DNA from: Methylobacterium persicinum
GTDB lineage: Bacteria; Pseudomonadota; Alphaproteobacteria; Rhizobiales; Beijerinckiaceae
DNA: 51,736 nt
NCBI RefSeq assembly: GCF_022179525.1
Contig: NZ_BPQX01000072.1
Location: 1 to 51,736 of the forward strand
Direction: 5' to 3'
In this document: positions 43,145-51,274 of the stretch, one piece after another
How positions within the stretch are numbered: position 1 is the stretch's first letter
Layout: every line of letters begins with the position of its first letter
Notes under the pieces: model-generated
Database searches by the model: none
The model's input: only the letters and a program-made list of their open reading frames with translations
What the model was told of the DNA's origin: nothing
Program-made: the position numbers and the translations under genes

Positions 43145-43777
43145 ATGAGCGCCGGTTTTCTGAGGGCCTTGCGGGGAACGGTGATCGCCGCGCTGGCGCT
43201 TGCGGCCTCCGCCGCGGGCGCGCAGGCCCAGGTTCTGGCGAGCCTGCCCGCCGAGCCCGGGATCGTCCCGAAGGCCGAGGCGCGGCCCATCGCGGCCTGG
43301 GTGACGTTCTGCGAGAGCTACGCCGCCGAATGCGCCGTGGACCGGAACGAGCCGGCGCGGATCGCCCTCACCCCCGCCGTGTGGGCCATGATCGTCTCGG
43401 TAAACCGCCGGATCAACAAGTCGGTCGAACCCATGACCGACATGGAGCATCTCCACGTCGCCGACCGGTGGGACCTCGCCGAGGACGGCATCGGCGACTG
43501 CGAGGATTACCAGCTTCTCAAGCGCCACCTGCTGGCCGAAGCCGGGCTGCCCCGCCGGGCCATGCGCATGACGGTCGTCATCGACGAGAAGGGCGAGGGC
43601 CACGCGGTCCTGACGCTGATCACCGACCGGGGCGACCTCGTCCTCGACAACAAGACCGACACGATTCTGCCGTGGCACCGCACGGGCTACGTTTTCATCA
43701 AGCGCGAGAGCCAGGATACCGTGGCCTGGGTGTCCCTGGGGGGCGCCACCTCCCCGGTGACGACCGCCAACCGCTGA
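43145..43777 (+). CDS. Transglutaminase-like cysteine peptidase (BTLCP), copy 1
   Basis: This 210-aa exported protein has a signal peptide ending AQAQ (about 1-29) and a bacterial transglutaminase-like cysteine proteinase domain. The catalytic triad is Cys119 (GIGDCEDYQLLKR), His153 (EGHAVLT) and Asp168 (LVLDNKTD). Related periplasmic enzymes (LapG type) cut surface adhesins, but this short family is distinct and its substrate is unknown. A second copy lies 600 bases downstream at 44380. Its stop codon abuts the stop of the convergent small gene (TGATCA). Confidence 0.9.
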   Translation: MSAGFLRALRGTVIAALALAASAAGAQAQVLASLPAEPGIVPKAEARPIAAWVTFCESYAAECAVDRNEPARIALTPAVWAMIVSVNRRINKSVEPMTDMEHLHVADRWDLAEDGIGDCEDYQLLKRHLLAEAGLPRRAMRMTVVIDEKGEGHAVLTLITDRGDLVLDNKTDTILPWHRTGYVFIKRESQDTVAWVSLGGATSPVTTANR

Positions 43778-44050
43778 TCACGCGGCGCGTGGCAGGTCCG
43801 ACCGGGACAGATCCACTGTCGTGAGGCCGGCAACGTAAGTCTCGACCCGGCCGATGAACCCAGCCAGATGCGGCGCGACTCCGCGCAGGGAGGCGAGGTC
43901 GCGAATCAGGATGTCCCGGGAGAGGGTCCGGTCCCCCGCCGTCGGGGCGCCTTCGAGATAGGCGTTCACCGCGTGCTCCGCGATCCCGAGGGCTCCGGCC
44001 CGTCCATCCTCGGCGAGGGCTCTGATCACCTGCTGGATGGCGGGCTGCAT
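43778..44050 (-). CDS. Small hypothetical protein between two BTLCP genes
   Basis: This 90-aa cytoplasmic protein is mainly helical: QQVIRALAEDGRAGALGIAEHAVNAYLEG, then LSRDILIRDLASLRGVAPHLAGFIGRVETYVAGL. GAGGACACCCCC precedes the ATG. No family is recognised. It sits convergent to the first BTLCP gene with no base between the two stop codons, and in the opposite direction to both peptidase copies. Function unknown. Confidence 0.6.
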   Translation of the reverse strand: MQPAIQQVIRALAEDGRAGALGIAEHAVNAYLEGAPTAGDRTLSRDILIRDLASLRGVAPHLAGFIGRVETYVAGLTTVDLSRSDLPRAA

Positions 44051-44379
44051 GGGGGTGTCCTCGGTTCCTCGGGCACGGTGCCGTCCCGTGGCCGCATTCT
44101 TGCGACGATGGTCGATGGAGCGATGCAGCGAGGCCTTGGCCCGCAGCGCGTCTCAAGCCGGCAAAGGACGGTAAGGCCAAGGGATCGAACGAGTTATCGG
44201 CTAGGCCGCAACGCCGGTATTACCGCAACGCATGGCTGTGTCCGGAAGCCTGATTCAAAAACATATCTATGACTGGAACTCCTTGTCCGTGCCGGGGGTT
44301 ATTTCGCGTTCATTTTTCAGTTGTGTGCGCAACTGGAGCGTGCAAGCTTTCCCCGTCGTCATGCGACACGGGGTCTGGC
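44051..44379. other. Gene-free region upstream of the second BTLCP gene
   Basis: This 329-base stretch has no supported gene. Its second half is less GC-rich (for example CAAAAACATATCTATGACTGG near 44254 and TTATTTCGCGTTCATTTTTCAG near 44300), suggesting promoters for one or both divergent flanking genes. No repeat or riboswitch was recognised. Confidence 0.5.
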
Positions 44380-45114
44380 ATGGGCGAAGGAGCGGTCGTC
44401 CCAGGGTTTCCCTTCGGCGGTTGGACCACCGGCCGATGGCACGGCGGCGCCCTCCGCGACCGGGGTCGCCAAACGGCGAGCTTCGCCATGGTCGGCCTTC
44501 TCCTGACGCTGGGTAGCGCCACGACCCATGCCCACCGCGGGCGCGATCTGCCGGATGGCGTCGCCGCCGCCACGGGGGGCGAACCGACCCGGAGCATCGC
44601 CGGCTGGACGGATTTCTGCCGCCGGATGCCGGAGGAATGCGCCGTCGATCCCGGCGAGCCGAGGGCGATTCCCCTGACGCTCGCGGTCTGGCGGACCCTG
44701 CGCAGCGTGAATACCCGGGTGAACGCCCGAATCAGGCCGATGACCGATCTGGCCCATTGGGGTGTGACCGACCGCTGGGATTTCCCCGATGACGGGTTCG
44801 GCGATTGCGAGGACTACCAGCTCCTCAAGCGGCGCATGCTCGTTGAGCGCGGCCTGCCCCGGCGGGCGCTGCTGATGACCGTGGTGATCGACGAGATCAA
44901 CGAGGGCCATGCCGTGCTCACCGTCCGCACGGACCGGGGCGACTTCATCCTCGACAACAAGACCGACGAGATCCGCCCGTGGAAGAGGGTGCCCTATACC
45001 TTCATCAAGCGGGCCGGCCAGGAGGGGCCGGCCTGGGTCTCCCTGGAGGAGACGGACAAGGACAGGAACCGGCGTCCCAGCATGGATGCGAAGGTCGCCA
45101 CCGCCGAACCCTGA
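44380..45114 (+). CDS. Transglutaminase-like cysteine peptidase (BTLCP), copy 2
   Basis: This 244-aa paralogue of the gene at 43145 keeps the triad Cys143 (GFGDCEDYQLLKR), His177 (EGHAVLT) and Asp192 (ILDNKTD). The two proteins share long identical phrases such as GDCEDYQLLKR and LPRRA, so they arose by duplication. The N-terminus carries a hydrophobic segment (ASFAMVGLLLTLGSATTHAH, about 33-52) after a 30-residue basic lead; a shorter start may be true. The tail has an extra charged stretch (EETDKDRNRRPS). Confidence 0.87.
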   Translation: MGEGAVVPGFPFGGWTTGRWHGGALRDRGRQTASFAMVGLLLTLGSATTHAHRGRDLPDGVAAATGGEPTRSIAGWTDFCRRMPEECAVDPGEPRAIPLTLAVWRTLRSVNTRVNARIRPMTDLAHWGVTDRWDFPDDGFGDCEDYQLLKRRMLVERGLPRRALLMTVVIDEINEGHAVLTVRTDRGDFILDNKTDEIRPWKRVPYTFIKRAGQEGPAWVSLEETDKDRNRRPSMDAKVATAEP

Positions 45115-45132
45115 CCGGCGAATCCTACTCCA

Positions 45133-45462
45133 TCACACCCCGACGATCATCGAAGCCAAGTTCAGGGCCACGCGCCCGGAGACGAGGCCCCAGCCGCAGG
45201 CGACCATCGTCGCCAGCATCACGAAGGGGAAGGGGCGCCCCTCGATGCGCCGGCCGCGTACGGTGTTGCGCAGGATGATGAACGGAGCCGAGAAGGCCAG
45301 CAGAGGCAGGGCCGCCACCGCGGAGAAGCCGCCCCGCTCCAACAGGGTGAAGCTTGCCCGCCGGGCGGCGAAGAGCTCGAAGGAACTCGCCAGCAGCCCC
45401 GACAGGGCGAGGCCGATGCACAGGGTGCGCAGCGAGTCGACGGCAGCGGGGCTGAGGGGCAT
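45133..45462 (-). CDS. Small membrane protein, DUF6949-like
   Basis: This 109-aa protein has three to four hydrophobic segments, with SFTLLERGGFSAVAALPLLAFSAPFIILRNTVRGRRIEGRPFPFVMLATMVAC in the middle. This resembles an alphaproteobacterial family I recall as DUF6949, of unknown function. ATG at 45462 is chosen to match that family's start; an ATG at 45501 would add 13 residues. It converges on the second BTLCP gene. Upstream (45480-45545) the sequence is AT-rich. Confidence 0.72.
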   Translation of the reverse strand: MPLSPAAVDSLRTLCIGLALSGLLASSFELFAARRASFTLLERGGFSAVAALPLLAFSAPFIILRNTVRGRRIEGRPFPFVMLATMVACGWGLVSGRVALNLASMIVGV

Positions 45463-45717
45463 GGCACGCGGTCCCGGAATGACCCGCGCACTGTGCCGCA
45501 TCGTTTATCAAACGTTAAGCGGAGAGTTTACTTAGCGTTAACTGTTCACAGGCCGCTCGAGCCTGCCTCAGCAGAACTGCCAAGCTTGGTCCGGCCGCCT
45601 TGCCGCCATCTATGAAGTTCATCGCGCTGCACGGTGGGGGCAGCGCGGTGGCCCCGATGGACGGGTCCACCGGGGCTCTGGCGGACCCGTCCGCAGAAGC
45701 GGGCGAACCGCTGTGTT

Positions 45718-45930
45718 TCAGACGTCCTCGAGATCGATGTCGAGGATCGCCATGCGGAACACGAAGGAATCGTCGCCGTCTTCCTTGTCGTCCGCGATCA
45801 CGCCGATCGATTCCTCGCCGATGAAGACTTCGGCGGTGTCGCCGGTCTTCATGGCCGTGAGGCGAATGTTGGTGTTCGCGAAGGTGCGGCGCATGTAGGC
45901 TTGCAGCTTCGCGATCTCAGATTTCGTCAC
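45718..45930 (-). CDS. DUF3126 family protein
   Basis: This 70-aa protein matches DUF3126: KLQAYMRRTFANTNIRL, then GDTAEVFIGEESIGVIADDKEDGDDSFVFRMAILDIDL. The family is confined to alphaproteobacteria, is small and cytoplasmic, and has no known role. Start is a GTG at 45928-45930 with GGAG upstream; the longer open frame adds a basic non-homologous stretch. It lies 102 bases downstream of cysE, the order commonly seen in this group, so it is probably co-transcribed with cysE. Confidence 0.9.
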   Translation of the reverse strand: MTKSEIAKLQAYMRRTFANTNIRLTAMKTGDTAEVFIGEESIGVIADDKEDGDDSFVFRMAILDIDLEDV

Positions 45931-46032
45931 GCTGTCAATTCTCCGCTGGCGGCGAGGAGCGAGGGGGCAGCGCTTGCCACGGCGGGCCCCCCGCCGCAAG
46001 CGTCGCCCGACGCGGAACCGCCCGTCAGGCCC

Positions 46033-46890
46033 TCAGATCCCTTCGCCGACATGGATGAAGGCGTCGATCGCCACAAGCTGGTCCATCGCCCGGGCCGGAT
46101 CGTCGCAACCGGCCGTGCCGACGACGCGGGCGGGCACGCCCACCACCGTGGTGTTCGCCGGGACCGGCCGCAGCACCACCGAGCCGGCGGCGACCCGGGC
46201 GCAGGCCCCGACCTCGATGTTGCCGAGGATCTTGGCCCCGGCCCCGATCATGACGCCCCGGCGGATCTTCGGATGCCGGTCGCCCCGCTGCTTGCCGGTG
46301 CCCCCGAGGGTGACCGCGTGCAGGATCGACACGTCGTCCTCGATCACCGCCGTGGAGCCGACCACGAGGCCGGTGGCATGGTCGAGGAACACGCCCCGGC
46401 CGATCCGCGCCGCGGGGTGGATGTCGCACTGGAACACCTCCGAGACGCGGCTCTGGAGGTAGAGGGCGAGGTCCCGCCGCCCCCGGGTCCACACGTGGTG
46501 GGCGAGGCGGTGGGCCTGCAGGGCATGGAAGCCTTTGAAGTACAGCACCGGCTCCAGGGCGCGCAGGGTCGCCGGGTCCCGGTCGATCACCGCGCCGATA
46601 TCGGCGCGGAAGGCGGCGCCGATGGACGGATCCGCCTGGATCGCCTCGTGGAAGGCGTGGGCGATCAGCTCCGCCGGCAGGGACGGGTGCCCGAGCCGAG
46701 CGGCGACCCTGTGGGAGACCGCCCCCTCCAGGGTCGGATGGTTGAGGATGGTGGCGACCATTAGCGAGGCGAGCTGCGGCTCTGTCTGCAGCACCTCCTC
46801 GGCCTCGCCGCGGACCCGCGACCAGACGGGATCGCACACGGAGAGGTCCCTGGACTGGCCCGTCGCGGTGAAGGCTGGACTTGCGCTCAT
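46033..46890 (-). CDS. cysE: Serine O-acetyltransferase
   Basis: This 285-aa enzyme makes O-acetylserine for cysteine synthesis. The N-terminal helical domain (about 20-150) is followed by a left-handed beta-helix acetyltransferase domain with hexapeptide repeats: DIHPAARIGRGVFLDHATGLVVGSTAVIEDDVSILHAVTLGG, KIRRGVMIGAGAKILGNIEVG. His in LDHATG is the catalytic site of the family. ATG at 46888-46890. The C-terminal tail lacks a clear final Ile pattern apart from GEGI, so CysK binding (which uses a terminal Ile) is plausible. Confidence 0.95.
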   Translation of the reverse strand: MSASPAFTATGQSRDLSVCDPVWSRVRGEAEEVLQTEPQLASLMVATILNHPTLEGAVSHRVAARLGHPSLPAELIAHAFHEAIQADPSIGAAFRADIGAVIDRDPATLRALEPVLYFKGFHALQAHRLAHHVWTRGRRDLALYLQSRVSEVFQCDIHPAARIGRGVFLDHATGLVVGSTAVIEDDVSILHAVTLGGTGKQRGDRHPKIRRGVMIGAGAKILGNIEVGACARVAAGSVVLRPVPANTTVVGVPARVVGTAGCDDPARAMDQLVAIDAFIHVGEGI

Positions 46891-46919
46891 GGTCCCGCGC
46901 CCGTGTTGCTCGAAAATCA

Positions 46920-47024
46920 GGGTTCCCAAGGGCCGGGCCCTTTGGCGGGTGCAGGGCGGTGCCCTGCGGTTCCCAGGGGCCTTGCCCCTGGACCCCACCA
47001 AAGGGCCCGGCCCTTTGGGAACCC
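46920..47024. repeat. Intergenic palindromic repeat family B, copy 2
   Basis: A 105-bp element from GGGTTCCCAAGGGCCGGGCC to GGGCCCGGCCCTTTGGGAACC lies between cysE and the upstream HTH-kinase gene. It is the inverted counterpart of the copy at 16359-16463: inner arms GCAGGGCGG and CCAGGGGC are swapped in order. Confidence 0.85.
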
Positions 47025-47101
47025 GGGACTTTAGCGTGGGGCGCTGCTACGCCCCGATCAAGGGTGCGGACTCCGCAGGGCTGGTGCGCGGCGGCGTCCT
47101 G

Positions 47102-47980
47102 TCACCCCGCCTTGGCGAGACCGAAGCGGGTCTCGATCGCCGCCGTCAGGCGGTCGAGCATCACCGGCACCGGGATGTCGGACGTGTCGACCTGGGCGGC
47201 GGCCCGGGCATAGAGCGGCTCGCGGCTCGCCAGGACGGCACGCAGTTCCTGCATCGCGGAGGCATGGTCCCCCGTCGTCGGCAGGTGGCCCTGCTCCCGT
47301 ACGCGGTTCATGTGCTCCTCCGGCCGGGCGCGCAGCCAGACCGTGTAGAACGCCTGAAGCAGCAGATCGTAGGTCAGCGGCTCGGCGACGATGCCGCCGC
47401 TCGTCGCCAGGATGAGCGGGCCGGGATGCTCGGTGAGCCGGCGCAGGGCGGCCTGCTCCAGCCGGCGGTACCCTTCCTGGCCGTAGATCGCGAAGATCTC
47501 CCGCACCGACAGGGCGTTCTCCCGCTCGATCTCCGCGTTCAGCTCCACGAAGGTCCAGCCGAGCCGTTCCGCCGCGAGCTTGCCCAGGGTGGACTTGCCG
47601 GCGCCCCGCAGGCCGATCAGGGCGACGCGCGCCCCTCCCGCCGATTCGTTGCGGTTGCCGCCGGACAGGATGTCCTTGGCCGCCGTGATCTGAGCCGGAT
47701 TCGCGTGGGACAGCAGGTCCCGGATCACCGGCCAGTCGGAGTGGGCATCGTCCCCGGTGATGAGGTCGTCGAGGCGCACGCCCATCGCGTTGGCCACCCG
47801 CCGCAGCAGGATGATCGAGACGTTGCCCTGACCACCCTCGAGCTGGGCGATGTATCGCTCGGACAACCCCGACAGCTGCGACAGCACCTTCCGCGAGAGG
47901 CCCCGGACCGTGCGCGCATGGCGCACCCTGCGGCCGAGATCCGCGAGGAAGAGTGTCTCCTGTTCGATCACGCCGGCCAT
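47102..47980 (-). CDS. HTH-shikimate kinase fusion regulator, BzdR/BoxR-like
   Basis: This 292-aa protein joins an XRE-type HTH domain (about 12-72, RVRHARTVRGLSRKVLSQLSGLSERYIAQLEGGQGN) to a shikimate-kinase-like domain with Walker A GLRGAGKST (123-131) and TSGGIVAE. BzdR and BoxR, regulators of benzoyl-CoA pathways, have the same design, where the kinase domain senses benzoyl-CoA. Here the Mg/shikimate aspartates expected after the P-loop are replaced (FVELNAEIE instead of a D-x-D form), so it is likely a sensor rather than an enzyme. No benzoate genes are in the window. ATG at 47978-47980. Confidence 0.87.
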   Translation of the reverse strand: MAGVIEQETLFLADLGRRVRHARTVRGLSRKVLSQLSGLSERYIAQLEGGQGNVSIILLRRVANAMGVRLDDLITGDDAHSDWPVIRDLLSHANPAQITAAKDILSGGNRNESAGGARVALIGLRGAGKSTLGKLAAERLGWTFVELNAEIERENALSVREIFAIYGQEGYRRLEQAALRRLTEHPGPLILATSGGIVAEPLTYDLLLQAFYTVWLRARPEEHMNRVREQGHLPTTGDHASAMQELRAVLASREPLYARAAAQVDTSDIPVPVMLDRLTAAIETRFGLAKAG

Positions 47981-48291
47981 AGCGCCGTTCGCTTTCCTGC
48001 CGTTTCGGGAACGCCGCCCCACCCGGATATGCGCCGCAGGCCGGCCCCCCGGCAAGGAAGGGCAGGCCCGCAACGGATCATCCGAGCGAAGACCAGCGTA
48101 ACCCTACCCCGATAAATTCGATGTTGTCGCCGCCGCCCCTGAGAGGCGCAGGAGGCTCTGTGGCCCCGATACCGGCGTCGTGTCTATGTGTTGCGGAACG
48201 TCCCGATGGTCAAGCCTCGCGGCAAGTCTCGGCGGGGAAAGGATTGGCGGGGACAGGAGCGGAGCCCCATGCGGAGAATGCTGGCAGCGGA
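47981..48291. other. Gene-free region upstream of the HTH-kinase gene
   Basis: This 311-base gap between the regulator start and the end of the lytic transglycosylase gene has no supported gene. CGTAACCCTACCCCGATAAA near 48098 is somewhat AT-richer and may be part of a promoter. No repeat copy was recognised. Confidence 0.45.
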
Positions 48292-49248
48292 CTATTGTGC
48301 CGGAAGGGCGACGGCTTCCCGGACGAGACCGGCACCGGCGGCGGGCCGGGGCATGGCCGCCAGGGCCAAAAGCTTCGCGGAGGGCCGCTGGGGCGGGAGC
48401 GGAACGGCGATGGCCTCCGCCTGAGCGGACGCTGCCTCGGCCGTCGCGGCGGCGGGCGCGGAGAGGTCGGTCGTGGCGGAGGCCGGGGACGACAGGCGCA
48501 GCTCGGTGAAGGCGGCGGGGGTGGACGCGGCGGCCAGCCCATCGGGCCGGCGGGGCGGCAGGGGCACCTCGACCGATTCGACGGCGGCCTGCATCGCGGC
48601 CTGCGGGGCGGCGCCGGTGGACCGGATGTCGGTCGTCAGGCTCGCGTACTGGACCTGCGCATCCCCGGCGAGGGCGGCAGGGCGGCGGGGCGGCAGGGGC
48701 ACCTCGACGGAAGCGGCCGGCGGCTCCGCGGCGGCATAGGCCAGGGCGCCCGGGACGCCCGCGGCATCCGACGGGGTCGGCGTGCCGGTGAAGAAGCTGG
48801 CCAGGGCGCTGGCGGAGGCTGCGACCGGCGCCATCGTGGAGGCGACCACCGTCGGCACGCCCTGCCGCTTGGCGGCGTAATAGTAGCCCCGGTTATAGTA
48901 CTGATAGGCTTGGTGGATGTTGCCCTGCGCGGTGCGGTAGGCCCCTGCGAGATAGGCGACGCCGTAGCGGAGGTTGGTCTCGGGGTCGTACAGCCCCGCC
49001 GGATCGCCGGTATAGCCCAGCGCCCTGGCGGTGGCGTGCTTGATCTGCATGAGGCCAAGCGCGCTGCCGCCCTTGGCGTTGGGGTTGTAGTTGCTCTCGC
49101 GCTTCACGACGGCATGCACGAAGCTTGCCGGCACTCCGTTGGCCTTGGCCTGCTGCTCGATCAGCGCGTCGATGTTGTCGCGCGCCGTCTGGGCAAAGGC
49201 GGTCGCTGGGGCGACCGCGATGGCGGCAGCAAGGAAGAGGCGGTGCAT
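48292..49248 (-). CDS. Lytic transglycosylase (SLT domain) with Pro-rich tail
   Basis: This 318-aa periplasmic enzyme has a signal peptide (1-19, AFA), then a Slt70-type lysozyme fold (about 24-130) with catalytic Glu51 in VVKRESNYNP, GSALGLMQIKHATA and AYQYYNRGYYYAA. It cleaves peptidoglycan glycans to 1,6-anhydro ends. The second half is a low-complexity Ala/Pro tail with three copies of VPLPPxRP at 183-190, 228-235 and 282-289, unusual for the family and possibly a binding ligand or wall-spanning linker. Start ATG at 49248 is chosen to expose the signal peptide. Confidence 0.9.
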   Translation of the reverse strand: MHRLFLAAAIAVAPATAFAQTARDNIDALIEQQAKANGVPASFVHAVVKRESNYNPNAKGGSALGLMQIKHATARALGYTGDPAGLYDPETNLRYGVAYLAGAYRTAQGNIHQAYQYYNRGYYYAAKRQGVPTVVASTMAPVAASASALASFFTGTPTPSDAAGVPGALAYAAAEPPAASVEVPLPPRRPAALAGDAQVQYASLTTDIRSTGAAPQAAMQAAVESVEVPLPPRRPDGLAAASTPAAFTELRLSSPASATTDLSAPAAATAEAASAQAEAIAVPLPPQRPSAKLLALAAMPRPAAGAGLVREAVALPAQ

Positions 49249-49419
49249 TCCGAGACCCGGTCTTGCTTGTTCTATGGTCAAGCTAGGTCACCGGAAAATG
49301 AGGCCGGAAAACGGCCCCGAGCCGGCGGTGAGGGGGCGGAAGAGGGGTCGGACACCCGCCATCCCGCCTTATCGGCCGCCAGCCCACCCCTGTGCCCGGT
49401 AGGCCACAGGCTTCCTGCC

Positions 49420-50226
49420 TCAGGGCAGGATGAACGCCTCGACCCCGTGGGCGAACCCGTCCGAATCGTTGTCCCGGGTGACGGCGCGGGCGGCGGCCTT
49501 CACCGCCTCGTCGGCATTGCCCATCGCGACGGAGAAGCCGCTCCGGGCGAACATCGGCCGGTCGTTGGCGGCGTCGCCGAAGGTGGCGATGCGCTCCGAC
49601 GGGATCGCGAGATGCCGGCTCAGCCACGCGACGAACTGGCCCTTGTCGAGGCCGGGCGGGGTCACGTCGAGGTAGTAGGCCTGCGACCGGTGGATCGTAG
49701 CCCGCTCGCCCAGCGCCCCCTGCAGCCGGCCTTCGCAGGCGGCCAGCAGGGCGTGGTCGCGGCTGACGCCCACGATCTTCGAGGCTTCGTCCAGGAGACC
49801 GGCCAGATCCTCCGTTACCCGCGGTTCCGCATCGAGGGTGCGGCGTTCCAGATCCGCGTAGGGCCCCTGCGGGTCGCGCAGGTACCATGCGCCCCGGGCG
49901 AAGACCCAGACATCCAGCCCCTCCGCCGACAGGCGCTCCATCGCCTCGCGGCCCACGGGGGCGGGCAGGCGCCGCTCCTCGATCACCGCGAGGTCCGGGC
50001 CGACGACGGTGGCCCCGTTATAGGCGCCCATCGGCAGGTCGAGGCCCAATGTCGCCACGAGGTTGCGCAGGCCGATGGGCGGCCTCGCCGAGGCGATGGT
50101 GAAGCCGATCCCCGCCGCCCGCAGGCGCCCCACCGCCGCCACGGTGGCCGCCGTGAAGGTCTTGTCGGAAGTGGCGAGGGTACCGTCGACGTCGGAGACG
50201 ACGAGTTGGATGCCGTCCGCCTTCAT
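49420..50226 (-). CDS. Cof-type HAD-IIB phosphatase
   Basis: This 268-aa HAD hydrolase has motif I DVDGTL (about 12-17), motif II in FTIASARP, the type IIB cap (about 85-190) and motif III/IV GDAANDRPMF near 225. Enzymes of this type remove phosphate from sugar phosphates or cofactors such as PLP. Its ATG overlaps the gluconokinase stop (ATGA), so a sugar-phosphate role, perhaps linked to gluconate, is suggested by context only. A 138-base gap downstream has no gene. Confidence 0.9.
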   Translation of the reverse strand: MKADGIQLVVSDVDGTLATSDKTFTAATVAAVGRLRAAGIGFTIASARPPIGLRNLVATLGLDLPMGAYNGATVVGPDLAVIEERRLPAPVGREAMERLSAEGLDVWVFARGAWYLRDPQGPYADLERRTLDAEPRVTEDLAGLLDEASKIVGVSRDHALLAACEGRLQGALGERATIHRSQAYYLDVTPPGLDKGQFVAWLSRHLAIPSERIATFGDAANDRPMFARSGFSVAMGNADEAVKAAARAVTRDNDSDGFAHGVEAFILP

Positions 50227-50756
50227 GCCGAGACTCCTCCGGTTTCGTTAAGGCGGGCGAGGACGTGCTCGGCCACCGCCTCGGGCGGTGCGAGGATGCC
50301 CACGGTGATCGGGTGCTCGTCGGGCCCGGGGGGTTCGAGGACTGCGAACTGGCTGTCGAGGAGGCCCGGCGGCATGAAGTGCCCGTGCCGGTGGGCGAGA
50401 CGGCGGGCGATCACCTCCCGGTCCCCCTCGAGGTAGACGATCCGGACCCGGCGGCTGCCGCCGGTGAGGATGTCGCGATAGGTCCGGCGCAGGGCCGAGC
50501 AGACGATGACCCCCGATTCGTCCGCCTCCAGGCGCTGGCGGATCCAGGTGGCGATCCGGGCAAGCCACGGGGCACGGTCCTCGTCGTCGAGGGCTTGGCC
50601 GGCATGCATCTTGGCGATGTGCTCGGGGGTATGGAAACTGTCGCCGTCCACGAAGATCCAGCCCAGCCGTTCGGCCACCAAGGCGGCGACCGTGCTCTTG
50701 CCGGACCCGGACACGCCCATCACCACGAGGACCTGAGCCGCCTTCATCCCGTCCAT
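50223..50756 (-). CDS. gntK: Gluconokinase
   Basis: This 177-aa kinase phosphorylates D-gluconate to 6-phosphogluconate. P-loop GVSGSGKST is at 14-22, followed by the GntK-type DGDSFHTPEHIAKMHAGQALDDEDRAPWL segment and VCSALRRTYRDILTGG. Length matches bacterial thermoresistant GntK. ATG at 50754-50756 has a strong GGAGG. It is coupled to the HAD gene. No gluconate transporter or dehydratase is nearby. Confidence 0.94.
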   Translation of the reverse strand: MDGMKAAQVLVVMGVSGSGKSTVAALVAERLGWIFVDGDSFHTPEHIAKMHAGQALDDEDRAPWLARIATWIRQRLEADESGVIVCSALRRTYRDILTGGSRRVRIVYLEGDREVIARRLAHRHGHFMPPGLLDSQFAVLEPPGPDEHPITVGILAPPEAVAEHVLARLNETGGVSA

Positions 50757-50880
50757 CGGTCCTCCGACGCGCCACCGTCCCTTTATTAGGGTGGGGATGA
50801 CGCCCCGGCATCCCGGATCCGGAAGGAACCGCGCCGCTCGCCCCGCGTTCACCAGAACATTTCAGGAACGAGTGAGCCCT

Positions 50881-51171
50881 ATGGCCAATACCGCCTCCAA
50901 GAACGCTGCTTCCAAGAGCACCGCCGGGACCGACGACAAGGGCGAAGCCCATGCGGAGAACCCCAAGATCGATCCCAAGGACAGCTCGAACCAGATCAAG
51001 GACCCCGACCAGTGGACCACCGGCGGTGAGCCCATGACCGGGGCTCAGGCGTCCTACCTGAAGACCCTCTCCGAGGAGGCCAAGGAGCCCGACGCCTTCG
51101 ACGACGGCCTGGACAAGGCCGAGGCCTCCAAGCGCATCGACGCCCTGCGTCATAAGGCCGGCCACGCTTGA
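50881..51171 (+). CDS. DUF3072 family protein
   Basis: This 96-aa hydrophilic protein has a Lys/Ser/Ala-rich N-terminus (1-25) then the DUF3072 core: DPDQWTTGGEPMTGAQASYLKTLSEEAKEPDAFDDGLDKAEASKRIDALR. The family is small, soluble and of unknown function, often stress-related in annotation. ATG at 50881 is used; a GTG at 50872 lies nearer to AGGAACGA and may be the true start, adding three residues. It diverges from gntK across about 125 bases containing the small hairpin CCCTTTATTAGGG. Confidence 0.85.
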   Translation: MANTASKNAASKSTAGTDDKGEAHAENPKIDPKDSSNQIKDPDQWTTGGEPMTGAQASYLKTLSEEAKEPDAFDDGLDKAEASKRIDALRHKAGHA

Positions 51172-51241
51172 GGGGCAGCCGCGTCCCTTGGCGATCCCGT
51201 TAAGCCGACGGAAATTCCTATGGGTTAGCAACGGGTCTCAT

Positions 51242-51274
51242 CGCCCGGCCCCCGGATCGACCGGGGGCCGGGCG
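51242..51274 (+). terminator. Very stable hairpin just upstream of the Flp pilin gene
   Basis: A perfect 14-bp stem CGCCCGGCCCCCGG / CCGGGGGCCGGGCG with loop ATCGA ends 20 bases before the pilin ATG, followed by a second small inverted repeat GTGAA-CGGA-TTCAC (51276-51289). With no U-tract it may be a terminator for the DUF3072 gene, or a leader structure that protects the abundant pilin mRNA. Confidence 0.6.

Noticed and set aside
46891-47001. Extended N-terminus of cysE in an upstream open frame
   Set aside because: The extra codons are encoded by repeat family B and have no similarity to serine acetyltransferases.
48121-50436. A 771-codon plus-strand open frame opposite the transglycosylase, HAD and gluconokinase genes
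   Set aside because: Antisense shadow: it crosses three well-supported genes and encodes Gly/Arg-rich sequence without motifs.
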